From SMWC01 sp964466315 (GTDB taxonomy: Bacteria > Pseudomonadota > Gammaproteobacteria > Steroidobacterales > Rariloculaceae): 44,909 nucleotides of DNA. This document shows, piece by piece, positions 24,463-33,334 of this stretch. Where the stretch lies: positions 1 through 44,909 of the forward strand of contig CAYXNS010000019.1 of assembly GCA_964466315.1 (NCBI GenBank). Reading direction: 5' to 3'. Numbering within the stretch: position 1 is the stretch's first letter; each line of letters begins with the position of its first letter. Made by a program: the position numbers and the translations under genes. The notes below the pieces were generated by a model that had not been told where the DNA came from, searched no databases, and worked only from the letters and a program-made list of their open reading frames with translations.

Positions 24463-25020
24463 ATGACGCCGAAGGAGTCACTCGACGACGCCGTGGCCGC
24501 ACTCAGGTCGGCGCGCGAGATCTGTACGGCTAAGCAGGTCGATGCCGCGATCGATCGTTTGGCGGAAGAACTCACCGATGTCGTTCGGCAGGAGAACCCG
24601 ACGATCCTGGCCGTAATGCACGGTGGTGCATTTACTGCAACACAGCTCTGCCGCCGCTTGAATTTTCCCTACCAGTTCGACTTCGTGCACGTCACTCGCT
24701 ATGGCGGGCGATTGACGGGTGGCGAGCTGCAGTGGCCAGTACCGCCGTCGCCGGACCTGGCCGGTCGCACCGTCGTCGTGGTGGACGACATTCTCGATCG
24801 TGGGCTGACCCTGGCCGATCTGCATGAACGACTCCGCCAGATCGGTGTTGCAGCGATTTACTCGGCAGTCCTCGTGTCCAAAACGATCGATGATCGGACG
24901 TCGCGTCCTCAGGTCGATTTTGTCGGCCTCGACGTAGAGGACGTTTATGTCTTCGGCTGCGGTATGGACTACAAGGGCTATTGGCGGGGGCTACCTTCAT
25001 TGTTCGCGGTGGCACCGTAA
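24463..25020 (+). CDS. Hypoxanthine-guanine phosphoribosyltransferase
   Basis: Type I phosphoribosyltransferase making IMP or GMP from hypoxanthine or guanine and PRPP. The 185-aa product has the PRPP-binding motif VVVVDDILDRGLTLADL and the AVMHGGAFTATQLCRRL pyrophosphate-binding loop region. Substrate choice is inferred from general similarity and from the next gene, whose product releases hypoxanthine. The ATG at 24463 is preceded by GAAGG; a TTG at 24454 overlapping the nagZ stop is possible but crowds that site. The stop overlaps the following gene (TAATG). Confidence 0.85.
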   Translation: MTPKESLDDAVAALRSAREICTAKQVDAAIDRLAEELTDVVRQENPTILAVMHGGAFTATQLCRRLNFPYQFDFVHVTRYGGRLTGGELQWPVPPSPDLAGRTVVVVDDILDRGLTLADLHERLRQIGVAAIYSAVLVSKTIDDRTSRPQVDFVGLDVEDVYVFGCGMDYKGYWRGLPSLFAVAP

Positions 25021-25772
25021 TGGCCATCGATCTCGGTCTTATCATCGGAAGCGGTCTCGATTACCTCGGACCGACAATCGTGAGCCGTAGTCCGACCAAG
25101 ACTCCTTACGGGTCACCGTCGAGTCCGATCCTTGCGGTTTCCTTCGGCGAGACGCGTATCGCATGCATAGCGCGACACGGAGAGACTCAGACGATTCCAC
25201 CTCACGCCGTGAACTATCGAGCGAATATCTGGAGCCTGCACCAGCACGGTGTTAGACGCTGTGTCGCGATCAACTCGGTAGGAGCGATTGACCCTGGATT
25301 CCTTCCGGGTGAGCTCGCAGTTCCGGATCAGCTCATCGACTACAGCACGGGTCGGGAGCATACCTTCTACGATGGCAGCAGTGACGAATTAGATCACGTT
25401 GAGTTCACAGAGCCGTTCGACCCCGAGTTGCGTGGACACATAGCGGCCGCAGCTCAAGCCGTCGGCTGTACGGTTCGTGCGGGTATCTACGGTGTCACCC
25501 AGGGTCCGCGGCTGGAGACGGCCGCGGAGATAAATCGGCTCGAGCGGGACGGCTGTGCGATGGTGGGCATGACGGCGATGCCGGAAGCGGTATTGGCGCG
25601 GGAGTTCCGCATTGCATATGCGGTGTGCGCGGTGGCGGTCAATTACGCTGCGGGGCGCGGCCCCGGCGACAGCTCGATCCACGCTCAATTCGAGCGTCAC
25701 GCCGAAGTCGGGATGGCTCGTGTCGGAGCGCTGCTGGAAGCTCTCGTTCCGGAGTTGATCGCGTCGGACTGA
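25020..25772 (+). CDS. S-methyl-5'-thioinosine phosphorylase (MTAP/PNP family)
   Basis: Purine nucleoside phosphorylase-like enzyme of 250 aa. The family pattern is clear: GLIIGSGLDYL at the N-terminus, CIARHGETQTIPPHAVNYRANIWSL (phosphate and ribose site), SVGAIDPGFLPGELAVPDQLIDY, GVTQGPRLETAAEINRLERDG, and MVGMTAMPEAVLARE. The closest named relative by context is the pseudomonad MTIP, which lies beside nagZ and cleaves methylthioinosine to hypoxanthine and methylthioribose phosphate in polyamine by-product salvage. The paired phosphoribosyltransferase would recycle the base. The exact substrate (inosine versus adenosine form) is inferred. It starts on the ATG overlapping the previous stop. 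Confidence 0.85.
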   Translation: MAIDLGLIIGSGLDYLGPTIVSRSPTKTPYGSPSSPILAVSFGETRIACIARHGETQTIPPHAVNYRANIWSLHQHGVRRCVAINSVGAIDPGFLPGELAVPDQLIDYSTGREHTFYDGSSDELDHVEFTEPFDPELRGHIAAAAQAVGCTVRAGIYGVTQGPRLETAAEINRLERDGCAMVGMTAMPEAVLAREFRIAYAVCAVAVNYAAGRGPGDSSIHAQFERHAEVGMARVGALLEALVPELIASD

Positions 25773-25883
25773 ACCCGGTCACCGGAATTAAGTAATATTT
25801 GAGTGTGATCTGAGTCCTTGATCCCGATGCGCCATCTCGGCCAACATTGATGGGTCTTTTCTGGGAAGGACCCCGGATCCAAA

Positions 25884-26837
25884 GTGAAACGCCTGACCCG
25901 CCAGATTCTGGAGCAGATGCTAGCCGAGAGCTCCGAGGGAATCGTCGTTGCGGAGGCGCGTGAACCGGATTTCCCCGTCGTCTACGCGAATCCAGAGTAT
26001 GAACGCCTCAGTGGCCAGCGTGCTGACGAAATAATCGGTCAGCGTCTTCCGTTATTGAACGAAGGTAGACTGGATCGTGACGAGACCGAGAAGCTCATGA
26101 CGGCGCTGGTACAAGGCGATCGTTACGAGACGCCGCGATCTGAATTGCCTGGCGACGATACCGACCTTGCCGGCGAGATCCATGTAGTACCGCTACATGG
26201 GCGGCGGAGTCAGGCCACCTATTTCATGATGACTCACAGTCGCCACTCCGTTGAGCCACGCGGCATCTCAAGCGTAGAAGTCGGGGTTCTACAGCGGGAA
26301 ATAACTCGCGCGCGGCAGAAGCTCACCTCGATGGATCGAGTGGACCCGGTCACGGGCGTGTTGCGCCATGAGTGCTTTCTGGAACTCGCCGAGCGGGATT
26401 TTCGCATGGCCCGGCGCGATAGCCGGGCCGTCGCCATTGTTCTGTTCAGCATCGTCGATCTCGACACTTACCAGCAGACGTTCGGTAAGAAGGCGGCTGA
26501 CTCCTGTATGCGCATGGTCGCCGCGCAAGTGAACGGGGCCCTGAGACGCTCGGGCGATCCGTGTGCGCGAGTCGATGAGAGCAGCATTGTCGCGATGACG
26601 CATGGCCAGGATCTCGATGATGTCAGGGACCTGGCAATGCGAATAGCCGCTAATGTGCGCGGCTTAGGCCTGCATAACCCTCACGGGCGTCACGGCCGCC
26701 ACGTCACGGTTCGGGTCGGTGTCGCCGGCGGTACGCCGGACGAGAACCTGACTCTGGCCGCTGCGATTGCTGAGGCGCGGGAAGATATATCGGCGCGCCA
26801 GCCGACCCAGGAACCGCGTTACAGTGCCAGTGGCTAG
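25884..26837 (+). CDS. PAS protein with degenerate GGDEF domain
   Basis: A 317-aa protein with an N-terminal PAS domain (about 12-120; GIVVAEAREPDFPVVYANPE, then SGQRADEIIGQRLPLL), a short coiled segment (about 130-150), and a diguanylate-cyclase-like domain (about 152-300; DPVTGVLRHECFLELAERDF). The active-site loop reads ARVDESSIVAM, so DESSI (231-235) stands where GGDEF should be; catalysis is therefore not expected. No membrane helix is seen. It may sense a small ligand or redox state and act by protein contact or GTP binding. The start is GTG at 25884. A hairpin with G-U pairs (25852-25873) lies just upstream. It converges on csiV with 6 bp between stops. Confidence 0.8.
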   Translation: MKRLTRQILEQMLAESSEGIVVAEAREPDFPVVYANPEYERLSGQRADEIIGQRLPLLNEGRLDRDETEKLMTALVQGDRYETPRSELPGDDTDLAGEIHVVPLHGRRSQATYFMMTHSRHSVEPRGISSVEVGVLQREITRARQKLTSMDRVDPVTGVLRHECFLELAERDFRMARRDSRAVAIVLFSIVDLDTYQQTFGKKAADSCMRMVAAQVNGALRRSGDPCARVDESSIVAMTHGQDLDDVRDLAMRIAANVRGLGLHNPHGRHGRHVTVRVGVAGGTPDENLTLAAAIAEAREDISARQPTQEPRYSASG

Positions 26838-26843
26838 GCGAAC

Positions 26844-27818
26844 TTACGCCGCCGGAGCTAATTCGTCCTCTAGAATCTCCAGTTCCTCGGGGGCCGGTTG
26901 GACTAACACGAGCACGCCGAACGCCGGGTGGTCGAAGAAGTGCAATTCACCGCTACGTGTACGACGTTGGATATTGAGGTCGTATTGTGGAGGCAATTCT
27001 ATCTCCGCTAGATCTCCATAGGCTGCCGACGGCAGTTCATCCGTCGCTCGTTTCGACTGATAACGAAGAGCAACGGTGACGTGTAAGAATCGGCTGACGT
27101 GCAGTCGAATCGTCCCCAGCGGATTGAATCTGCCCAGTAGCGCCAGGTCGAATGGCAGCGATTCTTCTTCGGGTAGCCCTTCCTGAATCCAGCCCCCGTG
27201 AATCAACGGCGTATAGGCGTCCAGCCGATCAAGTCTATCGAAAGTGTCCTTCAGTTCCAGGTCCGTAGAACTCAGTATCCGGTACCAGTTCGGATCTTCT
27301 TCCAGGAGCACCTCGTCTGGAGGATTTTCTTCGGCGACGACTGTGCCGTCATCGAATTCCGAAGCCACGGGCGCATCCGCATTGTTAGCATCTGGAAACA
27401 CCGGTCCGAGTAGATCTCCATCCGACGAGTCGACGAAAGGTTCCTCGATGATCTCGATGACTTCGATGGGCTCGATCGCGAGCGCATCGGGTAAATACCG
27501 TTCGGGCTCCGGCACCAACTCCAGTTCCAGAGCGTCGTCGTCGAACTCTTGCCGTTCTTCCGTCTCGAGTAGCGTGGGATTGAGTAGATCCGACAATGTG
27601 CCGCGCGGAGGTTGCTCGAATCGCTCCTCTGTCGGATCGAAGTCATGATAGGCGAAAGCGATAATTTCGATCTGATATTTCGGCAACGCGTCAACCTCTT
27701 CGCTGTCAAACTCAGCCGGCTCGAATTGATCCGGCAGGCTCTGGGCGGTGCAAACGGCCAGGAACCCGGACTGCAGTAAGGTCCAAAGAAGAAATCGTCT
27801 GAGGGCGTGGACGCGCAT
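26844..27818 (-). CDS. csiV: CsiV-like secreted protein
   Basis: A 324-aa protein with a signal peptide (RRFLLWTLLQSGFLAVCTAQ) that matches the CsiV family, known in Vibrio cholerae as a peptidoglycan-binding partner needed for growth on D-amino acids. The N-terminal mature part YQIEIIAFAYHD and the C-terminal LHVSRFLHVTVALRYQ and HFFDHPAFGVLVLVQP segments are the conserved blocks. Between them lies a very acidic central insert (about 75-180, rich in Glu, Asp and Pro) that is probably disordered. It lies 29 bp downstream of mfd on the same strand, the same order as in other gammaproteobacteria. Confidence 0.85.
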   Translation of the reverse strand: MRVHALRRFLLWTLLQSGFLAVCTAQSLPDQFEPAEFDSEEVDALPKYQIEIIAFAYHDFDPTEERFEQPPRGTLSDLLNPTLLETEERQEFDDDALELELVPEPERYLPDALAIEPIEVIEIIEEPFVDSSDGDLLGPVFPDANNADAPVASEFDDGTVVAEENPPDEVLLEEDPNWYRILSSTDLELKDTFDRLDRLDAYTPLIHGGWIQEGLPEEESLPFDLALLGRFNPLGTIRLHVSRFLHVTVALRYQSKRATDELPSAAYGDLAEIELPPQYDLNIQRRTRSGELHFFDHPAFGVLVLVQPAPEELEILEDELAPAA

Positions 27819-27847
27819 TCCAGAATTATAGACTGTCTCCGGTGGCC

Positions 27848-30800
27848 TCAGGCCGCGACGGTGGTTTCAGTCGTCGCACCGAGGTCGACCAGCAGGGTCT
27901 CTGCCGCGCCGATACGGTCGTCATCCCGCTCGAGATCCCAGCGAAAGCGCAGCTTGGACGGTCCGTCGAGCGTGAAGCTTCCGGGCCGATCTTCCACGAG
28001 CGAGACGAGAACGAGCGGATCGACGACTGTACGCGGACCGAATTTCAGCGTGCCGCCGCGATTCTCCGCCTGAAGTTTTGCGACGCCGAGTTGTTGCGCG
28101 AGCAACTTAAGCTGTGTGACCCCGAACAGCGTTCTCGTTGTCATGGGTAACAGGCCGAACCGATCGATCAGTTCGGCCTGCAATTCCCTGAGCTCTGCGG
28201 CGGATTCGGCGCTCGCGATTCGCTTGTAGTGAACCAGACGCATGTGGACATCGGGCATGTAGTCATCGGGGATCAATGCGGGCAGCCCAAGCTCGATCTC
28301 CGCCCCGCGTTCCATGGGATCCTGTAGATCGGGTTCTTCTCCGGCACGGAGCGAAGTTACAGCCCTGGCCAGAAGCTCGTTATATAGCGCGAAGCCGATC
28401 GCCTGAATTTGACCGCTCTGCTCGTCGCCGAGTAACTCTCCGGCCCCACGGATCTCGAGATCATGTGTCGCGAGGGTAAAACCGGCGCCGAGTTCTTCGA
28501 GAGCTTCGACCGCTTCCAGTCGTTTTGCTGCATCGGCCGTCAAGGCCCGCGCCGGCGGTGCAATGAGATAGGCGTAGGCCTGGTGATGGGAGCGCCCGAC
28601 TCGTCCCCGTAGTTGATGGAGTTGCGCGAGGCCGAGGCGGTCGGCGCGGTTGATGACAATCGTATTCGCGGTCGGAACGTCGATCCCGCTCTCGATGATT
28701 GTCGTGCATACGAGTACATTGAAGCGCAGGTGATAGAAGTCGAGCATCACGCCTTCCAGTGCCCGTTCCGACATCTGTCCGTGCGCAACTCGAATCGTGG
28801 CCTCCGGGAGTAGGCCGGACAGTTTCGTGGAGATCTTGTCGATGTCCTGGACGCGATTATGAACAAAATAGATTTGCCCGCCACGTCGGATCTCGCGCAG
28901 TACCGCTTCGCGAATCGCCTGATCGCTCCATTGTCCGATGAAGGTTTTTACCGATAGCCGTTCGGCGGGAGGTGTCGCGATCAGCGATAGATCGCGAAGT
29001 CCTCCCAGGGCCATGTTGAGCGTACGCGGAATGGGAGTCGCCGTAAGTGTGAGCATGTCTACATCGGTGCGTAGCTTCTTCAACTGTTCCTTCTGCCGCA
29101 CACCGAAACGATGCTCTTCGTCCACGATTATCAGGCCGAGACGCTTGAAACTGAGATCGCCGCTAAAGAGTTTATGCGTACCGATGACTACGTCGACTTT
29201 GCCTTCCTTCAATCCAGAAATGACTTTGGCTGCCGACTTTCCACTGCGAAAACGCGACAGTGATTCGACTCTGACCGGCCAGTCGGCGAAGCGGTCGCTG
29301 AACGTGCGATGATGCTGTTGGGCGAGTAGCGTCGTCGGAACGAGGACAGCAACCTGATACCCGGCATGCACGGCGACAAAGGCTGCCCTCAGTGCAACCT
29401 CCGTCTTGCCGAAACCGACGTCACCGCAAATCACTCGATCCATCGGGTGAGCGCTGGTTATGTCATCCAGGACCTGCTGAATGACCTCGAGCTGATCGGT
29501 GGTTTCCTCGAACGGAAACTCCAGGGTGAAGCGCTGATAAAGATCCTCGTGTAACGGCAGCGCGATACCTTGCCGCGCAGCTCGTTGTGCGTAGAGATTG
29601 AGTAGTTCCGCAGCGACATCCCGAACTTGCTTTGCCACTTTGCGTTTCGCCTTGAGCCATTGATCCGAGCCGAGGCGATGCAATGGAGCTTGTTCCGGAG
29701 ACGCTCCCGTGTACCGCGTTACGAGATGCAGGTTGTAAACGGGCACATACAATTTATCGCCGTCCGCGTACTCCAGCAGCAGAAACTCCGTCATCGCTTC
29801 ATCGACCTCGAGCACGGTGAGGCTCTTGAGGCCCTGGTAGCGGCCGACACCATACTCTTCGTGAACTACGGGTGCGCCGACTCGTAGGTCGGTCAACTCC
29901 CTGACGATCGAATCGGGGTCTCGAAGCGCTCGTCGATGCCTGCGCCGGCTTCGCTGACCGGGACGATCGACCCCGAGCTGCTCGGCCGTAATCACCCTTA
30001 GCTGCATGTCCGGAAGTACGAGGCCCTCCTCGAGTTCGCCAACAGCCAGGCCGAGATCGTGTTCGCCGGTCAGGAAATGCTGCCAGCTCGACACCTCCGT
30101 GGGAGTGAGCCCACGGCCGCGCAGTAGCTCTGTGAGGACCTCGCGCCGGCCGGGGGAAGACGTGACGATCAGTGTACGCTGCGCGCCGTCGGTCTCGAGC
30201 CAGCGATCAATGGGGTCTTTTTCGGTGGCGCGGCCGGGGCTCAGCGGATGAACCGTACCGGCATTGATCACGAGTTTGCCGGTGCCCGTTGCGAGTTCTT
30301 TCGCGGTGATGTGGACACAGCGACGATCACGGAGTCGATCTTTCAGCTTGACCGGATCCCAGAAGGCGAGGTCCGGTGCCAGAATAGGCCGCTCCAGATC
30401 GCTCGAGAGTTGCTCATAGCGTTCTTCGATGAGTTCCCAACCGGAGTCCAGGCTCGCTGCCGCGTCCTCCATCATGACGATCAACGTCTCTTCGGGAAGA
30501 TGGTCGAGTAGCGAATTCGTCGCGTCGAAGAACAGCGGCAAAAAATACTCGATTCCGGCCGGCAGGTGCGCGTCCGATATATCGCGATAGACATTCGATC
30601 GACTCGGCTCTCCCGGAATGTGATCTCGAAAGCGCTCTCTGAAACCACGGATCGCATCAGCGTCGAAAGGGAACTCCCTCGCTGGAAGAATTCGTAGTTG
30701 TCTTACCTCGCCCGTCGAGAGTTGCGTCTCGGGATCGAAACAGCGCAGGTTCTCGATTTCCTCGTCGAATAAGTCGATTCGAATCGGGACATCGGAACCC

Positions 30801-31333
30801 GTGGGGAAGACGTCCAACAACGATCCTCTAACCGCGAACTCGCCGGGATCCACGACTTTCTCGACATGCAGGTAGCCGTGGCTCACTAACCGATCGCACA
30901 AAGATTGCCGGTCGAGGTGTTCGCCGACCTCGATAGACATCGATCGTACTGCGACAAAGCCTGGTGGCGGCAACCGAGTTAGAAGCGCTTGCGCGTTAAC
31001 GACGATAGTTATCGCATTGCCGCTCGTTAATTCGGAAAGCGTCGCAAGCCGCTCAGCGATTAACTCCTGCGGTGGTGAGAAAGCGTCGTAGGGTAGCGTT
31101 TCGTAGTCGCTAAAGCGGCGGGTGGCCAGGTCGCTTGCGAAGAAGCGCAACTCCCGTTCGAGCCGGTCTGCCGCGGCTGCTGAATTCGTGACGACGCACA
31201 CCACACCCGCGTACTCCCCGGCAGCCTGAGCTACTGCGAGACTCTGCGCTGCGCCGTAGAGTTGTCCCCAGCTAACCTGGGGCGATTCTGGTCCCGGCAA
31301 AACGAGCGGGAGGAGATTATCGGCCGACGTCAT
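27848..31333 (-). CDS. mfd: Transcription-repair coupling factor Mfd
   Basis: DNA translocase that removes RNA polymerase stalled at lesions and recruits UvrA. The 1161-aa product (E. coli 1148) has the UvrB-like N-terminal region (FSDYETLPYDAFSPPQELIA), the RNA-polymerase-interacting CarD-like domain (HEEYGVGRYQGL), and helicase motifs: Walker A GDVGFGKTEVALRAAF, the DEEHRFG box, TLTATPIPRTLNMAL, and IIESGIDVPTANTIVINRAD with QLRGRVGRS. The C-terminal TRCF domain is complete. It is followed by csiV. The upstream gap carries a long inverted repeat and a REP copy. Confidence 0.97.
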   Translation of the reverse strand: MTSADNLLPLVLPGPESPQVSWGQLYGAAQSLAVAQAAGEYAGVVCVVTNSAAAADRLERELRFFASDLATRRFSDYETLPYDAFSPPQELIAERLATLSELTSGNAITIVVNAQALLTRLPPPGFVAVRSMSIEVGEHLDRQSLCDRLVSHGYLHVEKVVDPGEFAVRGSLLDVFPTGSDVPIRIDLFDEEIENLRCFDPETQLSTGEVRQLRILPAREFPFDADAIRGFRERFRDHIPGEPSRSNVYRDISDAHLPAGIEYFLPLFFDATNSLLDHLPEETLIVMMEDAAASLDSGWELIEERYEQLSSDLERPILAPDLAFWDPVKLKDRLRDRRCVHITAKELATGTGKLVINAGTVHPLSPGRATEKDPIDRWLETDGAQRTLIVTSSPGRREVLTELLRGRGLTPTEVSSWQHFLTGEHDLGLAVGELEEGLVLPDMQLRVITAEQLGVDRPGQRSRRRHRRALRDPDSIVRELTDLRVGAPVVHEEYGVGRYQGLKSLTVLEVDEAMTEFLLLEYADGDKLYVPVYNLHLVTRYTGASPEQAPLHRLGSDQWLKAKRKVAKQVRDVAAELLNLYAQRAARQGIALPLHEDLYQRFTLEFPFEETTDQLEVIQQVLDDITSAHPMDRVICGDVGFGKTEVALRAAFVAVHAGYQVAVLVPTTLLAQQHHRTFSDRFADWPVRVESLSRFRSGKSAAKVISGLKEGKVDVVIGTHKLFSGDLSFKRLGLIIVDEEHRFGVRQKEQLKKLRTDVDMLTLTATPIPRTLNMALGGLRDLSLIATPPAERLSVKTFIGQWSDQAIREAVLREIRRGGQIYFVHNRVQDIDKISTKLSGLLPEATIRVAHGQMSERALEGVMLDFYHLRFNVLVCTTIIESGIDVPTANTIVINRADRLGLAQLHQLRGRVGRSHHQAYAYLIAPPARALTADAAKRLEAVEALEELGAGFTLATHDLEIRGAGELLGDEQSGQIQAIGFALYNELLARAVTSLRAGEEPDLQDPMERGAEIELGLPALIPDDYMPDVHMRLVHYKRIASAESAAELRELQAELIDRFGLLPMTTRTLFGVTQLKLLAQQLGVAKLQAENRGGTLKFGPRTVVDPLVLVSLVEDRPGSFTLDGPSKLRFRWDLERDDDRIGAAETLLVDLGATTETTVAA

Positions 31334-31376
31334 GGCTCCGTTTCGTCTGAAGATCGCGGTGGATTATCCTATAGCG

Positions 31377-31462
31377 AAAAATGGGGCCAGATCCCTTTTT
31401 TCGGGTGGTTCCAGCCGATCGACGCATCACTTGAGGAAAAAAAGGGATCTGGCCCCATTTTT
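31377..31462. repeat. MITE-like element with 25-bp perfect inverted arms
   Basis: The left arm (31377-31401, beginning AAAAATGGGGCCAGATCCC) and the right arm (31438-31462) are exact reverse complements over 25 bases, separated by 36 bases. The GGGGCCAGATCCC core with flanking A/T runs resembles non-autonomous palindromic repeats common near RAYT-type transposases in proteobacteria. No transposase gene is present in the window. As RNA either strand would form a stable hairpin ending in a U-run, so it could also act as a bidirectional terminator between mfd and the small secreted-protein gene. Confidence 0.8.
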
Positions 31463-31500
31463 GGTCGACATGACCATCGCGACCGCCGTTTGCGGTAAGG

Positions 31501-31537
31501 CTAGGAGCCGACCGTGACGAGGCCGTCGCTCCTACAC
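31501..31537 (-). repeat. REP-like element, copy 2
   Basis: On the minus strand GTGTAGGAGCGACG...CGTCACGGTC (31510-31537) shares its core with the copy at 23352-23378. Flanking bases extend it into an imperfect palindrome: CTAGGAGC at 31501-31508 pairs with GCTCCTA at 31528-31534. It lies just downstream of the small secreted-protein gene's stop. Confidence 0.65.
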
Positions 31538-31545
31538 TCTGCGTT

Positions 31546-31818
31546 CTACGGTGTCGCTATGGCGTGGATGACGAGATTGTGCTCGAAGTAAACCGCGAAG
31601 CCGGGATATTCCCAGCGGGTGATCGGGGGTTCACCGACGGTTCCCAGTTCGAGCGCCGGTGCACCGAATTCCGCTTGAACGCGTTCCATCGTCGTGCCCC
31701 GGGCAGGCCGCAGATGAGACGTCGTTTGGGCGAGATCGATACCGTCCAGGAGCAAGCCTTCCGATGCTGCCATGGGTGCGACCAGGATCAAGCTACATGC
31801 GATGAATTGTCTGAGCAA
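31546..31818 (-). CDS. Small secreted protein of unknown function
   Basis: A 90-aa protein with a clear signal peptide (FIACSLILVAPMAASEG). The mature part contains RPARGTTMERVQAEFGAPAL followed by GEPPITRWEYPGFAVYFEHN, a pattern I associate with short conserved periplasmic proteins of gammaproteobacteria; the M-x-x-V-x-x-x-F-G-x-P segment resembles the SmpA/BamE-like fold, where a short helix precedes a small sheet. No lipobox Cys is present. Function is unknown. It is transcribed divergently from lolC, 272 bp away, and is separated from downstream mfd by repeats. Confidence 0.7.
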   Translation of the reverse strand: MLRQFIACSLILVAPMAASEGLLLDGIDLAQTTSHLRPARGTTMERVQAEFGAPALELGTVGEPPITRWEYPGFAVYFEHNLVIHAIATP

Positions 31819-31938
31819 AGTTCTCTCCCTGCGCGTTGTCGATTGAATATACCACCGCGATGCAGCGCTCGGAACGTAACGGCGGCTAGTTTGGGTGTTG
31901 CGTCACAGTTCCAGTGACCTTTAATTTAACCTAGGATT

Positions 31939-31967
31939 ATTACATAAAGCATTGTTATTTTTATATT
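31939..31967 (+). promoter_or_regulatory. Candidate promoter in the AT-rich gap before lolC
   Basis: ATTACA (31939-31944) and TATATT (31962-31967) are spaced by 17 bases in a conspicuous AT-rich island (about 31915-31990) inside otherwise GC-rich sequence. The same island offers TTGTCA on the minus strand (near 31973-31978), so it is probably the divergent promoter region for lolC and the small secreted protein. About 120 bases of leader would precede lolC. The rest of the 31819-32090 gap shows no gene. Confidence 0.4.
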
Positions 31968-32090
31968 TTATCGTGACAAAAATCAAGTGTGCCAGAAGGC
32001 GGCGATACCGCCACCGTCTAGCGATCCAGCGTCCCGCCGCGCGCATGCATTTCACGACTGCCGGCGGCTGCTGTGCTTTAATGCTGGCCA

Positions 32091-33332
32091 ATGTTCTATC
32101 CCTTGGAAACCTTCATCGCCTTGCGCTATGTGCGGGCCCACCGGCATCGTGGATTCGCCTCCTTCATCACGATAGCTTCGGTGCTCGGAATGGCTCTCGG
32201 TGTCGCCGCTCTCATCGTTGTGCTATCCGTAATGAATGGTCTCGAAACGGAGTTACGGACACGACTCTTGAGCATGGCGGCGCACGCGACGCTCGCAGAC
32301 GCCCGAGAGGGCGTGGATGACTGGCAGGCACTTCAAACGGAACTCGTCGGATATCCGGGAGTCGTCGGGGTGTCTCCCTACGTTCTTGTCGAGGGCATGA
32401 TCGGTTCGGGATCCAATCTCAGCCCGGCCATCGTTCGCGGAATCCTTCCGGAGGAAGAAGCGTCGGTTTCCGAGATTGGTGACTTTCTGAGCTCGGGAAG
32501 CCTGGACGACCTCGAAGCCGGTACGCGACACATCATTCTGGGCCAGATCCTGGCGCTCAATCTCGGCGTAGGTGTCGGTAGTCGTATAAACGTTCTCGTG
32601 CCCGAAGTCGATAACGGCCGGCCGACGGCATTACTGCGCAGCTTTCTCGTCACCGGTATCTTCTCCGCGGGAAGTCAGGATCACGATGCCGGTCTCGCTC
32701 TCACGCATCTTAGCGATGCAGCCGAGCTCAGGGGATTCGCTGGTCGTGCGGGTGGCGTGGCCATACGTCTCGAGGACCCCATGGCCGTTGGCGAGTTCGC
32801 CAGCATGTTGCCCGAGTCTCTGGACAGCGCCGCAACCTATTCCGACTGGACGATCGAAAATAGCAGTTATTTTCGCGCCATCCGTATCGAGAAGACGATG
32901 ATGGCCCTGTTGCTTACGCTGATCGTCGCGGTTGCGGCATTCAATATCGTGGCGTCCCTGGTCATGGTCGTGACGGACAAGAAAAAAGATATCGCTATCC
33001 TTCGTACCTATGGCCTGGAACCCGAACGTGTTTCGAGGATCTTCATGGTTCAGGGGACATTGATAGGAGTTATAGGAACATGCCTTGGCCTCGTGCTCGG
33101 GCTCGTTCTCGCCTTCAACGTCGAAACGATCGTTCCGTGGCTGGAGCGCAGTTTCAACTTCGAACTCATGCCGGGTGACGTCTACTACGTGACTCAACTA
33201 CCGTCCGAGATTCAGTGGCTCGACGTTACCCTGATAACCGTAGCAGCTTTCGCCATTGCCGTACTGGCCACCGTCTATCCTTCCCGCCGCGCCGCGGCCG
33301 TGGCTCCGGCGGAAGCATTACGGTACGAATAG
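32091..33332 (+). CDS. lolC: Lipoprotein-releasing ABC transporter permease LolC
   Basis: Inner-membrane permease that, with LolE and LolD, extracts outer-membrane lipoproteins and hands them to LolA. The 413-aa product has the MacB/FtsX layout: one N-terminal helix (ASVLGMALGVAALIVVLSVM), a large periplasmic domain (about 45-260), and three C-terminal helices. RIEKTMMALLLTLIVAVAAF and the ending SRRAAAVAPAEALRYE are close to E. coli LolC. Assignment as LolC rather than LolE rests on these C-terminal matches. It heads the order C, E, D, unlike the C, D, E order of E. coli. Confidence 0.9.
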   Translation: MFYPLETFIALRYVRAHRHRGFASFITIASVLGMALGVAALIVVLSVMNGLETELRTRLLSMAAHATLADAREGVDDWQALQTELVGYPGVVGVSPYVLVEGMIGSGSNLSPAIVRGILPEEEASVSEIGDFLSSGSLDDLEAGTRHIILGQILALNLGVGVGSRINVLVPEVDNGRPTALLRSFLVTGIFSAGSQDHDAGLALTHLSDAAELRGFAGRAGGVAIRLEDPMAVGEFASMLPESLDSAATYSDWTIENSSYFRAIRIEKTMMALLLTLIVAVAAFNIVASLVMVVTDKKKDIAILRTYGLEPERVSRIFMVQGTLIGVIGTCLGLVLGLVLAFNVETIVPWLERSFNFELMPGDVYYVTQLPSEIQWLDVTLITVAAFAIAVLATVYPSRRAAAVAPAEALRYE

Positions 33333-33334
33333 CG

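Noticed and set aside
25852..25873. Hairpin before the PAS/GGDEF gene as a regulatory RNA switch
   Set aside because: The stem needs two G-U pairs, and the AAGGA it covers is too far from the GTG start to be its ribosome binding site.
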